64,000 nucleotides of DNA from Aplidium turbinatum (taxonomy: Eukaryota > Chordata > Ascidiacea > Aplousobranchia > Polyclinidae). The notes beneath the pieces were generated by a model. The model had not been told where the DNA came from. It was given only the letters and a program-made list of their open reading frames with translations, and made no database searches. Shown in pieces: positions 1-13,500 of the stretch. A program made the position numbers and the translations under genes. Within the stretch, counting starts at the first letter, position 1, and the number at the start of each line of letters is the position of its first letter. Where the stretch lies: assembly GCA_918807975.1 (NCBI GenBank), contig OU964923.1:2666001-2730000 (forward strand), read 5' to 3'.

Positions 1-180
1 AAACATTTAAACAAACAACACCAAAACTTAGGTATGACACAATAGCCTATACAATTTACCATCAATAACAAAATAAGACAAAAAAAAGAAAATATGTGCA
101 AATAGATAAGCAAATGATGTGTTTTAGGAGCACTGTGAGATGTTATGGCAGGCATCAACAGAAATAATAAAATTAAATAC
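1..180 (-). repeat. LINE 3'-UTR-like fragment
   Basis: Positions about 60-150 resemble the LINE 3' region at 2470-2545: an A-rich stretch, then AAATGATGTGTTTTAGGAGC here against a GCGGATGATACGTTTCAGGA version there. It is probably the tail of a related non-LTR element cut by the window edge. No coding part is visible. Confidence 0.35.
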
Positions 181-904
181 CGTAGTCAGTATTTCTAATC
201 CAATCTAGAAGTTTAATAGCCCATAAATCATGGCCCTTTGTAGTCTTTTTGCTCTTTGCTTTTCATTCAGTGTCTCAGCAAAGACACCTTTTAGCATGTC
301 AAAATAAAGAGAACAGCTTACTCTAAGACTAATACAGTATGATAGTATATGACACTTCGGTGCTTTCTGTTGTATCGTATCTGTGATCGTAGTGTACTGT
401 ATATTGTCGCAATGGGCAAAAAATAAAACATTATTACTATTATTAGTACACGTTGCGGTTATTAATTCCTTCATGGCTCGTAATTTTTACAGTATCTACA
501 GAATGGAAAACAAAAATCATTAATTGATAGTAGCAGGCCTCCAAGCTGCCGGTGACCATCGCTACCGGGAATTTCTTAAATGGCCTCTGAAACTATCATA
601 CAGTCAGGCCATACTTGGTCGTCAGGTTCTACAAACCAACATTTCTTCATTCCATTAATATTCGAAATAATTTTCTTTTCATTCACTTTTGCAATTTTTT
701 TTTTCACAAACAAGGCAAAGTATAAATGTCACAATGGACCTATAAAAAATCAAAGACTAGCTCTACACATACTTGAGAATCAGTGCATTTAAATACAACT
801 GAAAATATGTTTTAGGTCCTTGTTTGCATTGTCCTTATCTGAGTGAATGCAAAAACACGATATCAATTACCAAATTTAAAAAAACACATACCATATAAGA
901 TTTT

Positions 905-1660
905 AGGAAGCTGGCTATTTTTCCACACTTAATGCCATGATTACAATCAGGTGTTGCCAGAGTTAGGATTAAAGTTAGGAAGGGTTAAGGCAGGGATATC
1001 TAAAGAAGGGGATACGAAGGCTTTTATTACGTCTGACAATAGAAGGGCTTTTGTTTATCATAAATAATCTGTGTTTATCGTGAAATGACAAATGGCACCA
1101 ATAGTGGTTTAATAAATCTTGTTACGATAACTTGCATTGCGCTATTAGCATCAGGCCTGGATATTCACAGCATGCTCGTGGTTGCTTGTTAATTAAACTA
1201 CCCATATACTTGTTTTACATCTAGCCTACTGCAAAGGCTTTGTTAAAAAAAACAGCTTATTGGTAACTTTTCAACTGTCTTTCCAAAGAAGTATTCTTTC
1301 AATGTGCTCTACGTAACATTTGCTAACTGTCTTTTGTAGCTCATTGTACCAGCTGCACTACAAAACTTTCTACCATTTAAAAAAGAACCACATGTTTAAA
1401 GCACTACAAACTATCGCCCTGGTAGTGTCATGAGAATAAGGCAATCGCTGCGAGCCTTCATATCCCCTTCTCTAGATATCCCTGGGTTAAGGTAAGGGTT
1501 AGAGTTAGGAATAATATTAGGGTTTTGATCTTTGCCCAAAACTAAAAATTTCCAAAATACAAGTTTTTGTTTTCAACAGCTTTAAATTTTTCTCAAATAA
1601 GGGCAGCATTCCTTATCTGGCAACACTGTTGAGGCCATTATTACACTATACAGTGTAAAT
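905..1660. repeat. fold-back repeat FB-I, copy 1, with MITE inserted
   Basis: This stretch matches the arms of a second copy at about 50757-53195. Shared words are CTGGCTATTTTTCCACACTT, AATCAGGTGTTGCCAGAGTT and AGGGTTAGAGTTAGGAATAA. The right part (about 1545-1660) is the reverse complement of the inner part of copy 2 near 52990-53120, so the copies differ in arm order. A hAT-type MITE (991-1484) sits inside it. The outer limits are approximate because no clean target duplication was found. Confidence 0.55.
991..1484. mobile_element. hAT-type MITE (family G), copy 1
   Basis: The element begins CAGGGATATCTAAAGAAGGG and ends with the inverted form (CCCCTTCTCTAGATATCCCTG). It is flanked by a perfect 8-bp duplication GGTTAAGG at 983-990 and 1485-1492. 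An 8-bp duplication with CAGGG ends is typical of hAT elements. There is no coding sequence. A second copy in inverted orientation lies at 28005-28459. Confidence 0.85.
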
Positions 1661-2057
1661 ATAGCCACAGCCAATTTTTTAACAGATTTTTCGTTTTGGT
1701 TAGCCTATCGAGCATGACAATTTGGCCGCTGGAAAGAAGCTCTGGTAGGCCATGTTTGGTTGCCGAAAAAATAAATGAGCTTAGTGGCCTGTAGTAGAAT
1801 AGGAAACTGAAAACATCACTACTGTATAAAGATAGCTTACCTTTTTACTTAAATAAACAAACATTGCTGAGCTTGAGACAAATCAAAATCTCTCTTCTTT
1901 AAATGATTTGTACATTGATAAAACAACTTTCAATTGATCTTGATCATTAAAATCATTACTTTGCTGAAAGAAATAATCATTTATTAAAATTTTGTGTCTG
2001 AGTTAAATCCATTCTTTCTATTCTAGGATACCACATCCAAGTACAGTACCCTGGACA

Positions 2058-2188
2058 CAATTCACTCTGCCAATCTCGGTAACCGGCCCTGCGTCAAGAG
2101 CCTCTACAAGTATGCGAAACTACCAGGAATAACCGATCAAGGCTTTGTCAGTCCGAGGATAAAGATTCAAAACCAAACCAATCAGTTC
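2058..2188 (+). repeat. SINE body fragment (family S5), copy a
   Basis: This matches the 3' body of the tRNA-headed SINE at 50385-50692 and a minus-strand copy at 23214-23415. The shared core includes CTCTGCCAATCTCGGTAACC and GCTTTGTCAGTCCGAGGATA. No tRNA-like head is seen here, so the copy is truncated at its 5' end. Confidence 0.6.
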
Positions 2189-2224
2189 ACAAACAATATT
2201 ACAAAAATCCTGCATCTGAGTTCA

Positions 2225-2755
2225 GTTCAGTTTATTTTTTGTTTTGTTGGCGAAAAAGAAAGACACAAAAATCAAAAACACAATAAACACAAATAATTCG
2301 CACAACAAGGATGGCAGCGAAAGACCAAAAGGTCACCAAAGTCAGCTTCCACCCAAACATTTAAACAAAAGACCCATAATTAAGAACATTAACACATACG
2401 GTATATAATATATAGCACAATACCAGCACTTAAATTTGTAAAAATTAACAATGGAATTAACAATACATTAACAATGGAATAACACAGGGCAACATAAAAA
2501 AACATTGTGTAAAGAAATAAGCGGATGATACGTTTCAGGAGTGATCATTGTACAAATTCTTTAATAAACATTTATATTTAAATTTAAAAACATTGTAAGA
2601 CTTTTCTTTTATTTCTTTTGGTACTTGATTCCATAGTTTCACTCCATTAAAACATAGCATCTTCTTACCAGAGTTTGACGTTGTAGAAGGCAAATATAAA
2701 TCATTTTTTTTGGTTCTGACGGGTTTTATGATGAAAAAGCAAAGAGGTTCAAACC
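2225..2755 (-). mobile_element. non-LTR retrotransposon (LINE) 3' end
   Basis: Read on the minus strand, about 2720-2535 encodes the end of a reverse-transcriptase ORF containing LWNQVPKEIKEKSYNVFKF, followed by a stop at 2535. This matches the conserved LWNSLP...F tail seen in Jockey/CR1-like LINEs. The rest, down to about 2225, is an AT-rich 3' UTR. Only the 3' end is present, as expected for a 5'-truncated insertion. Which LINE clade it belongs to is uncertain. Confidence 0.6.
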
Positions 2756-3239
2756 TTCATCAATAAAAAAAAAAAACTACCAATTTAAGCTCCAGCATGA
2801 AAAAACACTTCCACATTTAGAAAAGTAAGCTGACAAGCCGGGTGAAGTCTGCATGAACACAAATTACTCCCAATCCCACTTCTCAAGAAGAACATTTCTT
2901 CTGTGTTTTTTTGAGATAATTGTTGGCTTGATGCGTAATTCCAGCTGTTACATTTTTGTGGTATCCGCAAAACAATGTTCCAAAATAAATTGTTTCTGTC
3001 AATATTTATTGTTTTGTTTTGTTTTATTATCTTTATCCTGCATGGCGAGAAAGCGGACTTGAGCGCTATGCATCGGTGTACGCCTTCCGACGTAATGCGT
3101 ACACTTACCGTACACAATACGCATACGCCTTCCGACGTACACCCACAGTCGTAATATAGAGACTGTGGTACACCTGACCCACGTTGCAGCCGACGGCAAT
3201 GTCTGTTTCCGGTTGTCTACTCTACTTATGACTTAAATT

Positions 3240-3396
3240 TGGTACTACCCATTACTCGAAATCGATCACTGGGTAGAGGCAATTATCGTAAAGTTTCTTG
3301 CCCAGAGAAACAACAGCAAGTGCGGGTGGCTGGAGTCGAACATACAGGCTCTCGACTGCGAGCCCAACGCGCTAACCACTCGGCCACTGCTGCCGA
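3240..3396 (-). repeat. tRNA-derived SINE (S1)
   Basis: On the minus strand, 3394-3322 reads as a tRNA-like head with an A box (GGCCGAGTGGTTAGCGCGTT) and a B box (TGTTCGACTCC). It is followed by CTCTGGGCAAGAAACTTTA, the GGGCAAG..ACTTTA core common in invertebrate tRNA SINEs. It is more likely a SINE than a working tRNA gene, because the acceptor stem does not pair well and the SINE core follows directly. Confidence 0.65.
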
Positions 3397-4569
3397 CGAC
3401 TATGAATCTTCTCAGACTATGAATCTTATTCTTGATAAATAATTTTATCACAACCTTTTGTTATTTGTTTTATTTAGTAAAAAGCGTGTGATCTAATAAA
3501 GCGAGATTAGCACAAAAAAAAAGGACATTTTTTGCAAAGGACAGGACACGAAGAAAATGATTATGAACTTTATCAAATACGAAGCACAGTGTTAGGTTGC
3601 ATTTTGAATTTTGATCATCGTTGAATCAGGTTAAATTGTATTTTTATTCATTCTTTTTGAGATCACATATTTTTCATCAGATTTATTTTATGTGCAGTCG
3701 GCTATAACTCTTAGGTTTTATTGTCTTATTTTAACATTTTGTTCAGCTTGTGTGGATATGGATGCACCGAAAAAAAGCGATGCAGTTTCAATTCAATTTA
3801 TTTCAAAACACAAGTTCGTGAAGTCGTGTTTTTATTGTTGTGATGTAGAGAAATTACGCATCATGGCCCATGGGCAATCGAGTACACACAGACTGAAGCG
3901 AGAACTGAACAAAACAAACAAAATGTGGAAAGTGATTTTCTACCGTGAACACTGAACAGCGCATCAGATTTAGCGCGAGCTTGCAGAGTGCAGACTGGCA
4001 GACAATCAATCAATTGCTTTTTCTGTCTGTTTTTTTCCAGTCGCTGAAGCTTGGTTGCTCAGATTCTTTGCTTGAGTTACCATGTTTGCATAGTTTAGCA
4101 TTTTTGAGTACAGTAGTCTTCAGCTTTGTAGTTTGTTGTTGTTTCCAGCTTTTTTGGTGCCTTCATGGTGTAGTTTCCATATCAAAAAAGCGATTTGTTA
4201 TATCTCATGATGTGTACATTGAAAAGGAATGTGGAGCAATGCCGAAATAAACTTGATTGATAAGCAAAAGAAGCAAGACGACAAGCTATTATGAATAACC
4301 CATGAACCTAGGTAGGGAGTCTGTTTTTTGAGCAAGACCACTATTTGCTGTTAGACATTTCTAGGATGCTTATCAGGTTTTCTATCAAACAAACTGAATA
4401 GTATTATTTTTCTTTATTGTGTGATTTGACCATGGACATTCTTGTCTGATGTAAATAAATATTTGTCAGTAAAATTTTGTTTTGCTGGTTTGCAGTTTTT
4501 CTTTTGTAGTTTGCTACATTCAAGTGTAATAAGGTGCAAGACAGTTATACTTGGCATAACACTGAGAGC

Positions 4570-7500
4570 ATGGCTAACCACCAAGAGCTAGTGGATGAGC
4601 TGGCCCGAGTAAATAATATGTCTACTGAAGACAGGTTTGAAATTGCATGTCTTTGCATTTGAATTTTATGTTTTAGCATCTTTCAAGTTTTAGTTATTTT
4701 GTTGTGGTTAAAATTTAGAATAAGTTATAGTGCAGCACTGCATAATAACTGAATTAACGGCTACGTCCATTTATAAAATGACTTTCTAGTGTTTCACCTA
4801 AACACAATTTAGCCTATAGCTGATGGGTGTCAAACCGTCAATCCTGAATGCAGATGGACATTGTTTAAAATACAAGATGAATAATGTAAAAATACATTTT
4901 TGTTTGAATAAAACAACTTGCAATGAGTTAGAAACCCACAAGATGTGATACTGTTACGTTTGAACAATTTTTTGTCAAAACCAAAAACAATAAAAAACAC
5001 CTGTCTCAGATGTTTGTGCTATCATTAATAATGCATGACAGGATACATGACACAGTGCTGTTGTAAAAATGTTATTATTCACTATAACTGATGTTGTTTC
5101 AACATCACTTACATTGTTGAAAGTTTTAGAAATTATAGAATATTTTTCACGTAAAACCACAGGTTTTCATTGAAGTGATATTTTTTATCATGAGTTGTTG
5201 CGGCCTAATTTTAAACCGATTATCCTGTTTCAGTCTCAAGCACATCATAACGGTTGTATCACGTGGATAGAAAAACAGCCAAACTTGAAATCTATCCAGA
5301 TGTTTACTCTTAAATGATCCCCTTTAAAGGACTCTAAGCAATAAGCATTGCCATAAAGGAATTTCAAAGAGTGCCTGGTTATCGCTTCACTGCTTGGTAA
5401 CAGTCGTGTACCAACAACCAGGACTGTTGAGAGGATAATTTGGGCCCAGTATCAATGAGACTCTCAGGCTCCAATAAAAACACACCATATCCAAGAAATA
5501 TGAGGTGGTTTCTTTAAGTTCCTGGGCCCCTTGGAATGGTTATAGCTCTTAAAAAGCACTCTGGGTCAAAAAATACAATCCGGACCACCCTGTTAATGCT
5601 ACTGCCAACAACTGCTTGGTCACAAGTTAAAACATTGATTATATGAGGTAGATACTAGTTACTAGATATTATGGTTATATCATACGTGTTTGATAATAAC
5701 AAAAATCGGAAGCTCCGGCCGGAGTTGACATTCTTTGGCCGGAACATCTGACCTCTGGCCAAATTCTTGCCTCTAGTGCATCATTATATATTTCACAACT
5801 TATATATATTCATTTTTGTAATCCTTTCAGATTAAATCATGCTCAGTACCGCCGCACAGAGCAACTACGACGATGGAAGGAATATGAACAGGAACTAAAT
5901 AATCCAAACAGTACAGATGCACATGAATTACAAAAGTCAAATAAAGTGAAATTTGGAGATTGTATTACACTATTGGAGGCTGCAGCAAGAAGCGATTATG
6001 ATGAACGTGAGTGTCGTTTTTTATTGGTTGCTAGAAGCTGTAGTAAAAACCTTGGTATTTGATTTATTATAGGCCTAATTGAGATTATAACATGTCATAT
6101 AAAGTGTTTTAACTGCATTTAAAATTTTAACAATTTGTTAACTGAATAAGATTTTCTTTCACCCCCATTATTTTATTGAGATTACCAAAAGCTTGATCAC
6201 TTTAGTTTTTCTCAGCCTCATAACAGAAATGTGACAGTCTTTTCTCACATGTAATATATATAACTATTAGACTAGTATGTTTCAGGATATAATATATTTT
6301 CTTTTATGTATGTATCTTTTTTAGTTGAAGAATTGCTCAAACAAAACATAGACCCCAACAAAGCAAATGAAGATGGCTTGACTGCTCTGCACCAGGTAAC
6401 CTTGCACACTGTGGGTCATTGCAGGTGTTTTCCTTCAAATATAGATCTATAGTTAACATTGATTCTACATTATTTAATTGTACAATTTTGGTAAAGAGGT
6501 CACTTTCTTCAACCACAGACATATACAACCAAGCAACCACACGGCATTTAACATAATCCATTAAAATTGAACATAAACTATAAGCTACAAACGTTTTCGG
6601 CCATACACACGTTAGCCCTTATCAAGTAACAAAAAAATAACTGCTTATCATATCTACACTGAAAATGAATAACTGATCTAACTAAACACTGAATTGAAAA
6701 AACGAAATGCAAAAAGAATGGCATAGTATAGGAGAAAGGCACATCACATGGCCATTTCTCTTATGCTATGCCGTTTCATTTTGCATTTCGTTTTTTCAAT
6801 TCAGTCTTTAGATCAGTTATTCATTTTCAGTGTAGATATGATAAGCAGTTATTTTTTTGTTACTTGATAAGGGCTAACGTGTGTATGGCCGAAAACGTTT
6901 GTAGCTTATAGTTTATGTTCAATTTTAATGGATTATGTTAAATGCCGTGTGGTTGCTTGGTTGTATATTATTTAATTGTATTGATAATCATTAATAGTCT
7001 GTCACCACTCACCAGTATAAGGTTATCTTCCCAGTTTCATCCCTGAAATCTTGGAATTGAAACGAGTTTGAGACCACTTTCACATTTATATTTATATGGT
7101 TTGATAAGTAAACTTGCTTATGTGAAGCCTTTGTTGGAATAGTTGAGATTTTTTTGCTAATGTGTTTCAAATTTGACACAAAAACTTGTGCCCTGTTTTT
7201 TAAAACTTGTCATCCAGAACTTCATCATCTTCTGTTGTAGAAGTTATATCAATGTGTAAAACTATCAATGAGCATTAAACATTGAATTGCCAGCATTTGA
7301 TGAATGCAAAATAGCAGTACCAGTTGTGCTTTAGTCATACTTTGAAGTGCACATTTTACGAGTAGGTGAGACAGTTCAAACAGATTGTAGTATTTTTTTG
7401 TTCGCACAGATAACCTCAAATCACATTCCGTAACTGAATATTGCACTAATTAAGTGGTCAATTTTAGTGCTTGTTTTTCTAGTTTGTTTTTGTCTTTAAG

Positions 7501-10500
7501 CAACAGAGCAAACTTGTTATCCCCGCGATACATTGGCCCACATATGTGACTGTGGTTATATTTATTTATAGGCTTGCATAGACAACCTGGATGATGTTGT
7601 GGAGTTATTGTTAGATCACAAAGCTGACGTCAATGCTGTAGATAGCGAGTTTTGGACACCACTTCATGCTGCCTGTACTTGTGGACATACAAATATCGCA
7701 AAAATTCTAATAAAACGGTAATAGCATGCATGTTAAGAATGTAGGCAATAGGCATTTATAGTCCATATCTCTACGATTCAACGTCTCTTGCTCTCCGTAT
7801 TGCGAGGGTTGGACGCCAACGAATGTCTACTTTATGATGGCATTTCTCCAAAACTGCAATTCATTGTACCACTCTCTCCTGTGGTTGCGCCGGCATAAAG
7901 TTTTGGGTCTCATATTTCATATAGAGCTACAAATAACATTTCCTTGTTAACAGCGGTGCGGACCTGCTCGCTCTGAACGCCGACCACAATATGCCTTATG
8001 ACATATGTGAAGAGGATGACACCTTAGAGTTCATCGAACAAGCAATGTCTAAGCAAGGTACATTGGTTATTTGTGACGATTTAATGAACGAGATTGATGG
8101 TTTACTCCAGTGATAAGGGCGATGCTCTGGAGCACATGTTTGAAATGCACACATGCATTGGAAGCTGAAGTCTGCAAAACTACCTACAACTTTCTCTTAA
8201 AGATTATTGTTAAAGTAGCCTATCTGATCCGCAAAATTCAGTTGTTTTTATATGAGGAAGAATTTTTATCCGTTTCAACACAAGCATGCTGTTTACTGAC
8301 ATTAAACCAACGTTTGCGCTTGTGTTTACTACATTTGCATGGCTTCTTCTCTCATGCTTGAAGCAATTTAAGGATTTCTTATTTTGTTCAGTCGTAGCCG
8401 CCGTAACGTGTTGTAGATGTTAACAGCAAACCACAATGCATGGCAGTCCTAGTTTGTGGGTTGGGAGTGACGCGCAGTGCTATCATATGAATGTGTTTCC
8501 TGGTCGCGTTTCCACGTTACTGATTTAGCTATGCGTGGGAAGTTTCCTTATTTATTGCTGTCTATGATTAAAAACATTGCAGGGTGTCGGGGTCGGCGCA
8601 GTTGAAAAACATCTATTTTTAACGAGACTATTTTGAATGTCGTTGTTTACTTTGCCCAAGAATTCAACTTATGACTCACAGTTATGGCGATTTACACCCT
8701 CCAGTCAGGACCGGTTCTAGCAAGTAGCCTTAGAGGGGGGGGCGATTTCAACAAAACACAATGATGCGTAGGGGTACATTAATCTCACCTTGCAAATACA
8801 TACCGAATAAAGGCACGTTTCTGTATTTTATGGGGCGATTGCCTCTTCCTGGATCCATTTTGCAATCTTTCGTTATGTCGTTATTGACCATGGACGAACC
8901 CAATCGTCAGGCTCACCTCTGACGACATAACTTGGATTAAGTGGAGGGTAGACAGAAGTTAACCTTCAGGAATGTCATTGAGTGTTTTGTCAAGACTCAA
9001 AAGTGTGCTTTGGAGCGATATCGAACCAACAACGTTGATCACAACTATTGCATTTTAGGACTTCATATTGGAGCATTTCTGAAAAAAAGGTTGCGCGGTT
9101 TAATGGCTCTATGAACTCGAATGATCGCTAACAAAAACATGCTTCAAATAAGAGCAGCCTGTAGTGTTGCATGGCAATGTTTAGTTGCCTGCTATTGTTG
9201 TGTCACAATCTAGTATCATTATGTCACAACGTAATATTATGCTTTGTCTCAACAGGTATTACACAAGACAACATAAACGAAGCGCGTTCATCTAGAGAGC
9301 GACTCATTATCAAAGACATTAAAGAGTACCTGGATAATGGAGGCGACATCAACGTCACTGATGACGTAGATGCTACCATTGTGAGTTGCATGTTGTTCAT
9401 TTGGTTTCATGTTAGGTCGCATAACTTGCCTTCTTGATGATATTTATGTTACATCCGTTCATGATGTCCTCTTAGCTTTGCTCAGTAATCAACTACTCGA
9501 TAATTATAAACCATTTCGTGCCAAACGAAATGAAAAAAGCCCTGTCTTGTTTCTAACTGCAAAATACTATCGTAGGTATCAAACTTGTTTCCAGACATTG
9601 AATCAAAACAATAATTCATTTTATATTATAATTGTATTATTGACTACAGTTTCCCATACTTCTAGGCAGCAATCCAGTTTCTTTATAAGTTGATTCAACG
9701 TCTACTTACGGAAGAATAGATTTTGCCCTGTCGCCGTCACCACCATTTCATTTGAATCGTAAACTAATTTGCTTGTGCGCCATAAAAAGCCACTTAAATT
9801 AGCTATTTGGTCATCTTACAAAGCAATTTGTTGTTAGCTTGTTACTAATTTATGATGACTGATGACCTTTGCTGATGAGTGATCGTTCCCTTATATATTC
9901 CTATTATTACTTGGCACGCCGTCAAACTTCCACCGTCATAGCTACTGCGTCTTTTTGCTTTTTCATCACTTCCATTGTTACACATAATAAGGTGATGCTT
10001 TCTCAACGGCTGTCATTTTAAATCGAAGTGATGTTTTCAATTAAACTATCAACATTGATTCCACCACTATTGTGACGTAATACACCTCAAATCCTTTACA
10101 ACTGCCATTTCCGTATTTGGATGAAATGTGGTTTTGTTTTTTATTTGAGATCCTACTGACATAAAAAGCATTACTTTGGGTTGCCAGGATAGAAATAGCG
10201 ATCAACTTCCAGAATTGCCGTCCTTTGGATTAGTCGCTTTTCAAACACCACAATTTATTTTATTTACCTTTCCATTGCTCCGAGTGTTTGTTTGTGCATT
10301 ATTTTTGACTCTATTTTTATTTGAAACAACGTATTCAAACAATCAAAATACACAACATTAAACTTGTGCTTTAAATGGTTTCAAAGTACACAAAATATTT
10401 CATGAGGTTCACGTGATTTGAGTGGATTGCTCTGTGGATTATCCTGCAGTAAAACTAGTTGTCTCAGCTCTTAAATCATTTCAAACAAACGCAGCTGCAT

Positions 10501-13500
10501 CATTCTTGCCAATTTTTTTAAAAATCACTTTTAAGATAAACTGATAACATCTTTATCACATACCGGAGCTCCATTTTGGAGCCAGAAAATTCTGGGCTGC
10601 TAGGGGTTAGGCTTATCATGCAAACTGATTTAGTGCGAAAGTCAATACAGTTAAACCAAATTGTAGGCCTATCACCTTTCATTAAGCTGTACCAACGCTT
10701 CAGTAGTGGTAGAGTGTCCGTCATGGAGTCGGTAGACATGGGTTCGACGCCATGTCAAGTCACATCAATAGCCGTGCGAAAATGCCAATGAACCTCATTT
10801 CCCAGCTGTGAAGAAATAGATTTGGGTTAATGACGATGTGATTGGTCGAGCTCTGTAGGTTGGTTGTAGTTCACAATTATTTCATGCTTGTATGGTTTCA
10901 TGGCGATTAAACCGAAAAGTGTGCTACTTTACCTTGTGAGTTCAGTTGAGTGACCGGTTTTCTGTCCAACATTGCCGTCGTGTCCTTGGGCAAGACTACG
11001 TGAACTGCTAATCTTGTCAAAGTGGGGTGGCACATCCCTTTAGTATGTCATACCTACTATTTTTGGTGATAGTAGGTGAAGGAGAGCGATAGATTTTGAC
11101 GACTTCAAATCGATTGAAAATTCACAATATTTAGTTGGAAACTGCCATTTGATTCTCGTATCATGATCACATAATTTGGCAACAAAGCTCCTTTAACTTT
11201 AATTCAATTCTGAATATGGCGCAGTAGTGACATAGTGGGAAAGTGTAACCCAGGAAATGAGTTGCGATGTTACTGCAAATTAATTACATTCGGATCTATG
11301 GGACGAGTGATGAGAATTATGTACCTGCAGTGCCCAAAGCTGATTTGAATTTGAAACGTGAGCTACGTGATTGCAGCTTCTTCAAGTTTGTTATTACGTA
11401 TTGGATAAGTTGGAGCTATGGCGATGGAATTGCCTCAGTTCAATATTGTCTGTGCATTGTGCAAATAACCTCTTTCACGTGGTTTGTGCAAGTTTTAACA
11501 GTTATGTACTACAAGACGTCTTAATTTAGCTTTGTAGCTTGGTTGTGCTATATTGAGCTAAAAATATGAATGGAAGTGTGTTCATACTGTTCAACATTTG
11601 TGTGCAGTGCACGTCTTTTGGACGTTCTGTTATGCTGTTGGATGGTGAATTTTACTCTATGGTCACGTTTGTGAGCAGACAATCTGATAGCCACTTCTTT
11701 TTTGACCAGGCAGTCAGATGGACGCGATGGATCGTGCATACTTTGTTCGAAAATAACTGACAGTGATTGACGTGTTTCTGCTGGTGAAAGCTTGTTTCTC
11801 TTACAAATCGATAGTTTGTTAGGCGATTAAATTTGTCTGCCTGCACGTCGGTTCTTTCGAGCTGGTCTTTGCTTTGTCTAACTACAAGTATAAATGAAAT
11901 TTGTCTTTGTCTTTTTAAAATTTGTTTGTTTGTTTTTTGAACGCATTTAAAAATTCTGATTCAGCCATTTTTAAGTTCCAATTAAATGTGTTGTTTCTGT
12001 GGTGGATGGTCGCTTATACATAATAAGCACGAAGTTAAACATTACCACAAGACCGAACATCACTTTTGAGCTTACAAACGATTTTAGCTTCCACAAAGCT
12101 GTTCACTTTGTAATGTGTATCACTCACTCCGAGCTGCACAACTGTTGTGAGGTTTTCCACCCGGCGATGACTGACTCTAATCTCAAATTGTCAATTTTTT
12201 TCTTCTTGATGTAGTGTTTAAATTTTTTTTTGTCGACACAGGCATAGCCCTGTACCGAAAACATTTGATTTATATCTTGGCCCCTTGGGAATAAATTGTT
12301 TCCCTCTTTGTCAATAAAATAACGTTAAATGCGTTAGTGGTGCTTAAGTTTATATACCAGTGTTGAAACTAACTTGCCAAGTTTAGCAATTTAAAATCAT
12401 ATTCTTGCAATTAATGCGCATACTGCTGCAATATGCATGTAATTATTAGAACTATAACCAGTTATTTGCGTCGGACAAGAATGTTGTCCATCATTTGAAC
12501 CAATAACAATAGTAAAGTAAATAAACGTTGTTAAAATATATTTTGCTTAAACATTGAAACTTCTGGTTCCATTACAGCTTCATGTGGCAGCAGCGAATGG
12601 ATACCTGGACCTCACGCGTCTCTTCCTCCTCCACACAAACAACATCAACCCCCGGGACAAGGACGGATGGACCCCCCTCCACGCGGCCGCATGTTGGTGC
12701 CAGGTAGTGTGACGTCATAATCAAACGCGATGGCAACTCGCGCTTCAGCTCACTGTTTGTTTACATAATTGTTTCATTGAAACCTTGGAGGAAGCGTGCT
12801 CAGACGGAAGCATAGTTGGACTTTAAGCAGATTTCTTGGTGAACTGACGGATGGGTTCGTTGATTTTGTCTTATGCCTGAATTCTGTATGAGCTGCCACT
12901 TTATCTGCTGATCCTCCACAACGGATGAGAGTAGTAAGCATTAGTCGGTGATTGACAAAAAGATTTGATTGTTTATTGCTTTAAGCCACAAACCCAACAG
13001 CCAAAATGAATGACTTTGTATGCATGTCAAAATGACAGAGCGGTTTGATAAACCATGATTGCCAACATCTGCATCAGATCAGGTGTTTGATCAACATCGT
13101 AATTCAAAGCGACTTCCGGCTTTAGGTAAACACTTTCTGACCATGCAGTCTGCTTGGTGTTAATTTTTTCAGCATTTTTTCAACTTTGGTTGAATGAATA
13201 GCCATCAGACGTGACAACTTCTAGTTTGCTCCATTGAAGTTGAAAATCCACTCAGTAACTGGCATGAACAAGAACCAGTGACAGCTACATTTTTTAAAAT
13301 TATGCTGCGTTGTTGTCTTTATGACAGAACAGGAAAAGGCACTCAGATGAATACACTATGTCACAATGGTGTTAATAATTCACATGGGATTTCTTGATTA
13401 CTTCTTGTCGATTCCTATCAATAATGCATGACCTCATCTCACAGGCCAGAGGCCAACCTATCTAAAGAGGATCTAAAGTTGGCCCGGAAGACAATTTAAA

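Noticed and set aside
205-474. 89-codon minus-strand open frame near the window start
   Set aside because: No family features. It is next to a LINE-like tail, but the translation does not match a reverse transcriptase.
3322-3394. Functional tRNA gene reading of the SINE head (also at 27838, 50385 and 58496)
   Set aside because: A and B boxes are present, but acceptor stems do not pair and repeat bodies follow directly, so these are SINE-type sequences.
8700-8860. Possible hAT fragment (CAGGACCGGTTCTAGC...GGGGGGGCGA)
   Set aside because: The left end resembles known hAT MITE ends, but no matching right end or 8-bp duplication was found.
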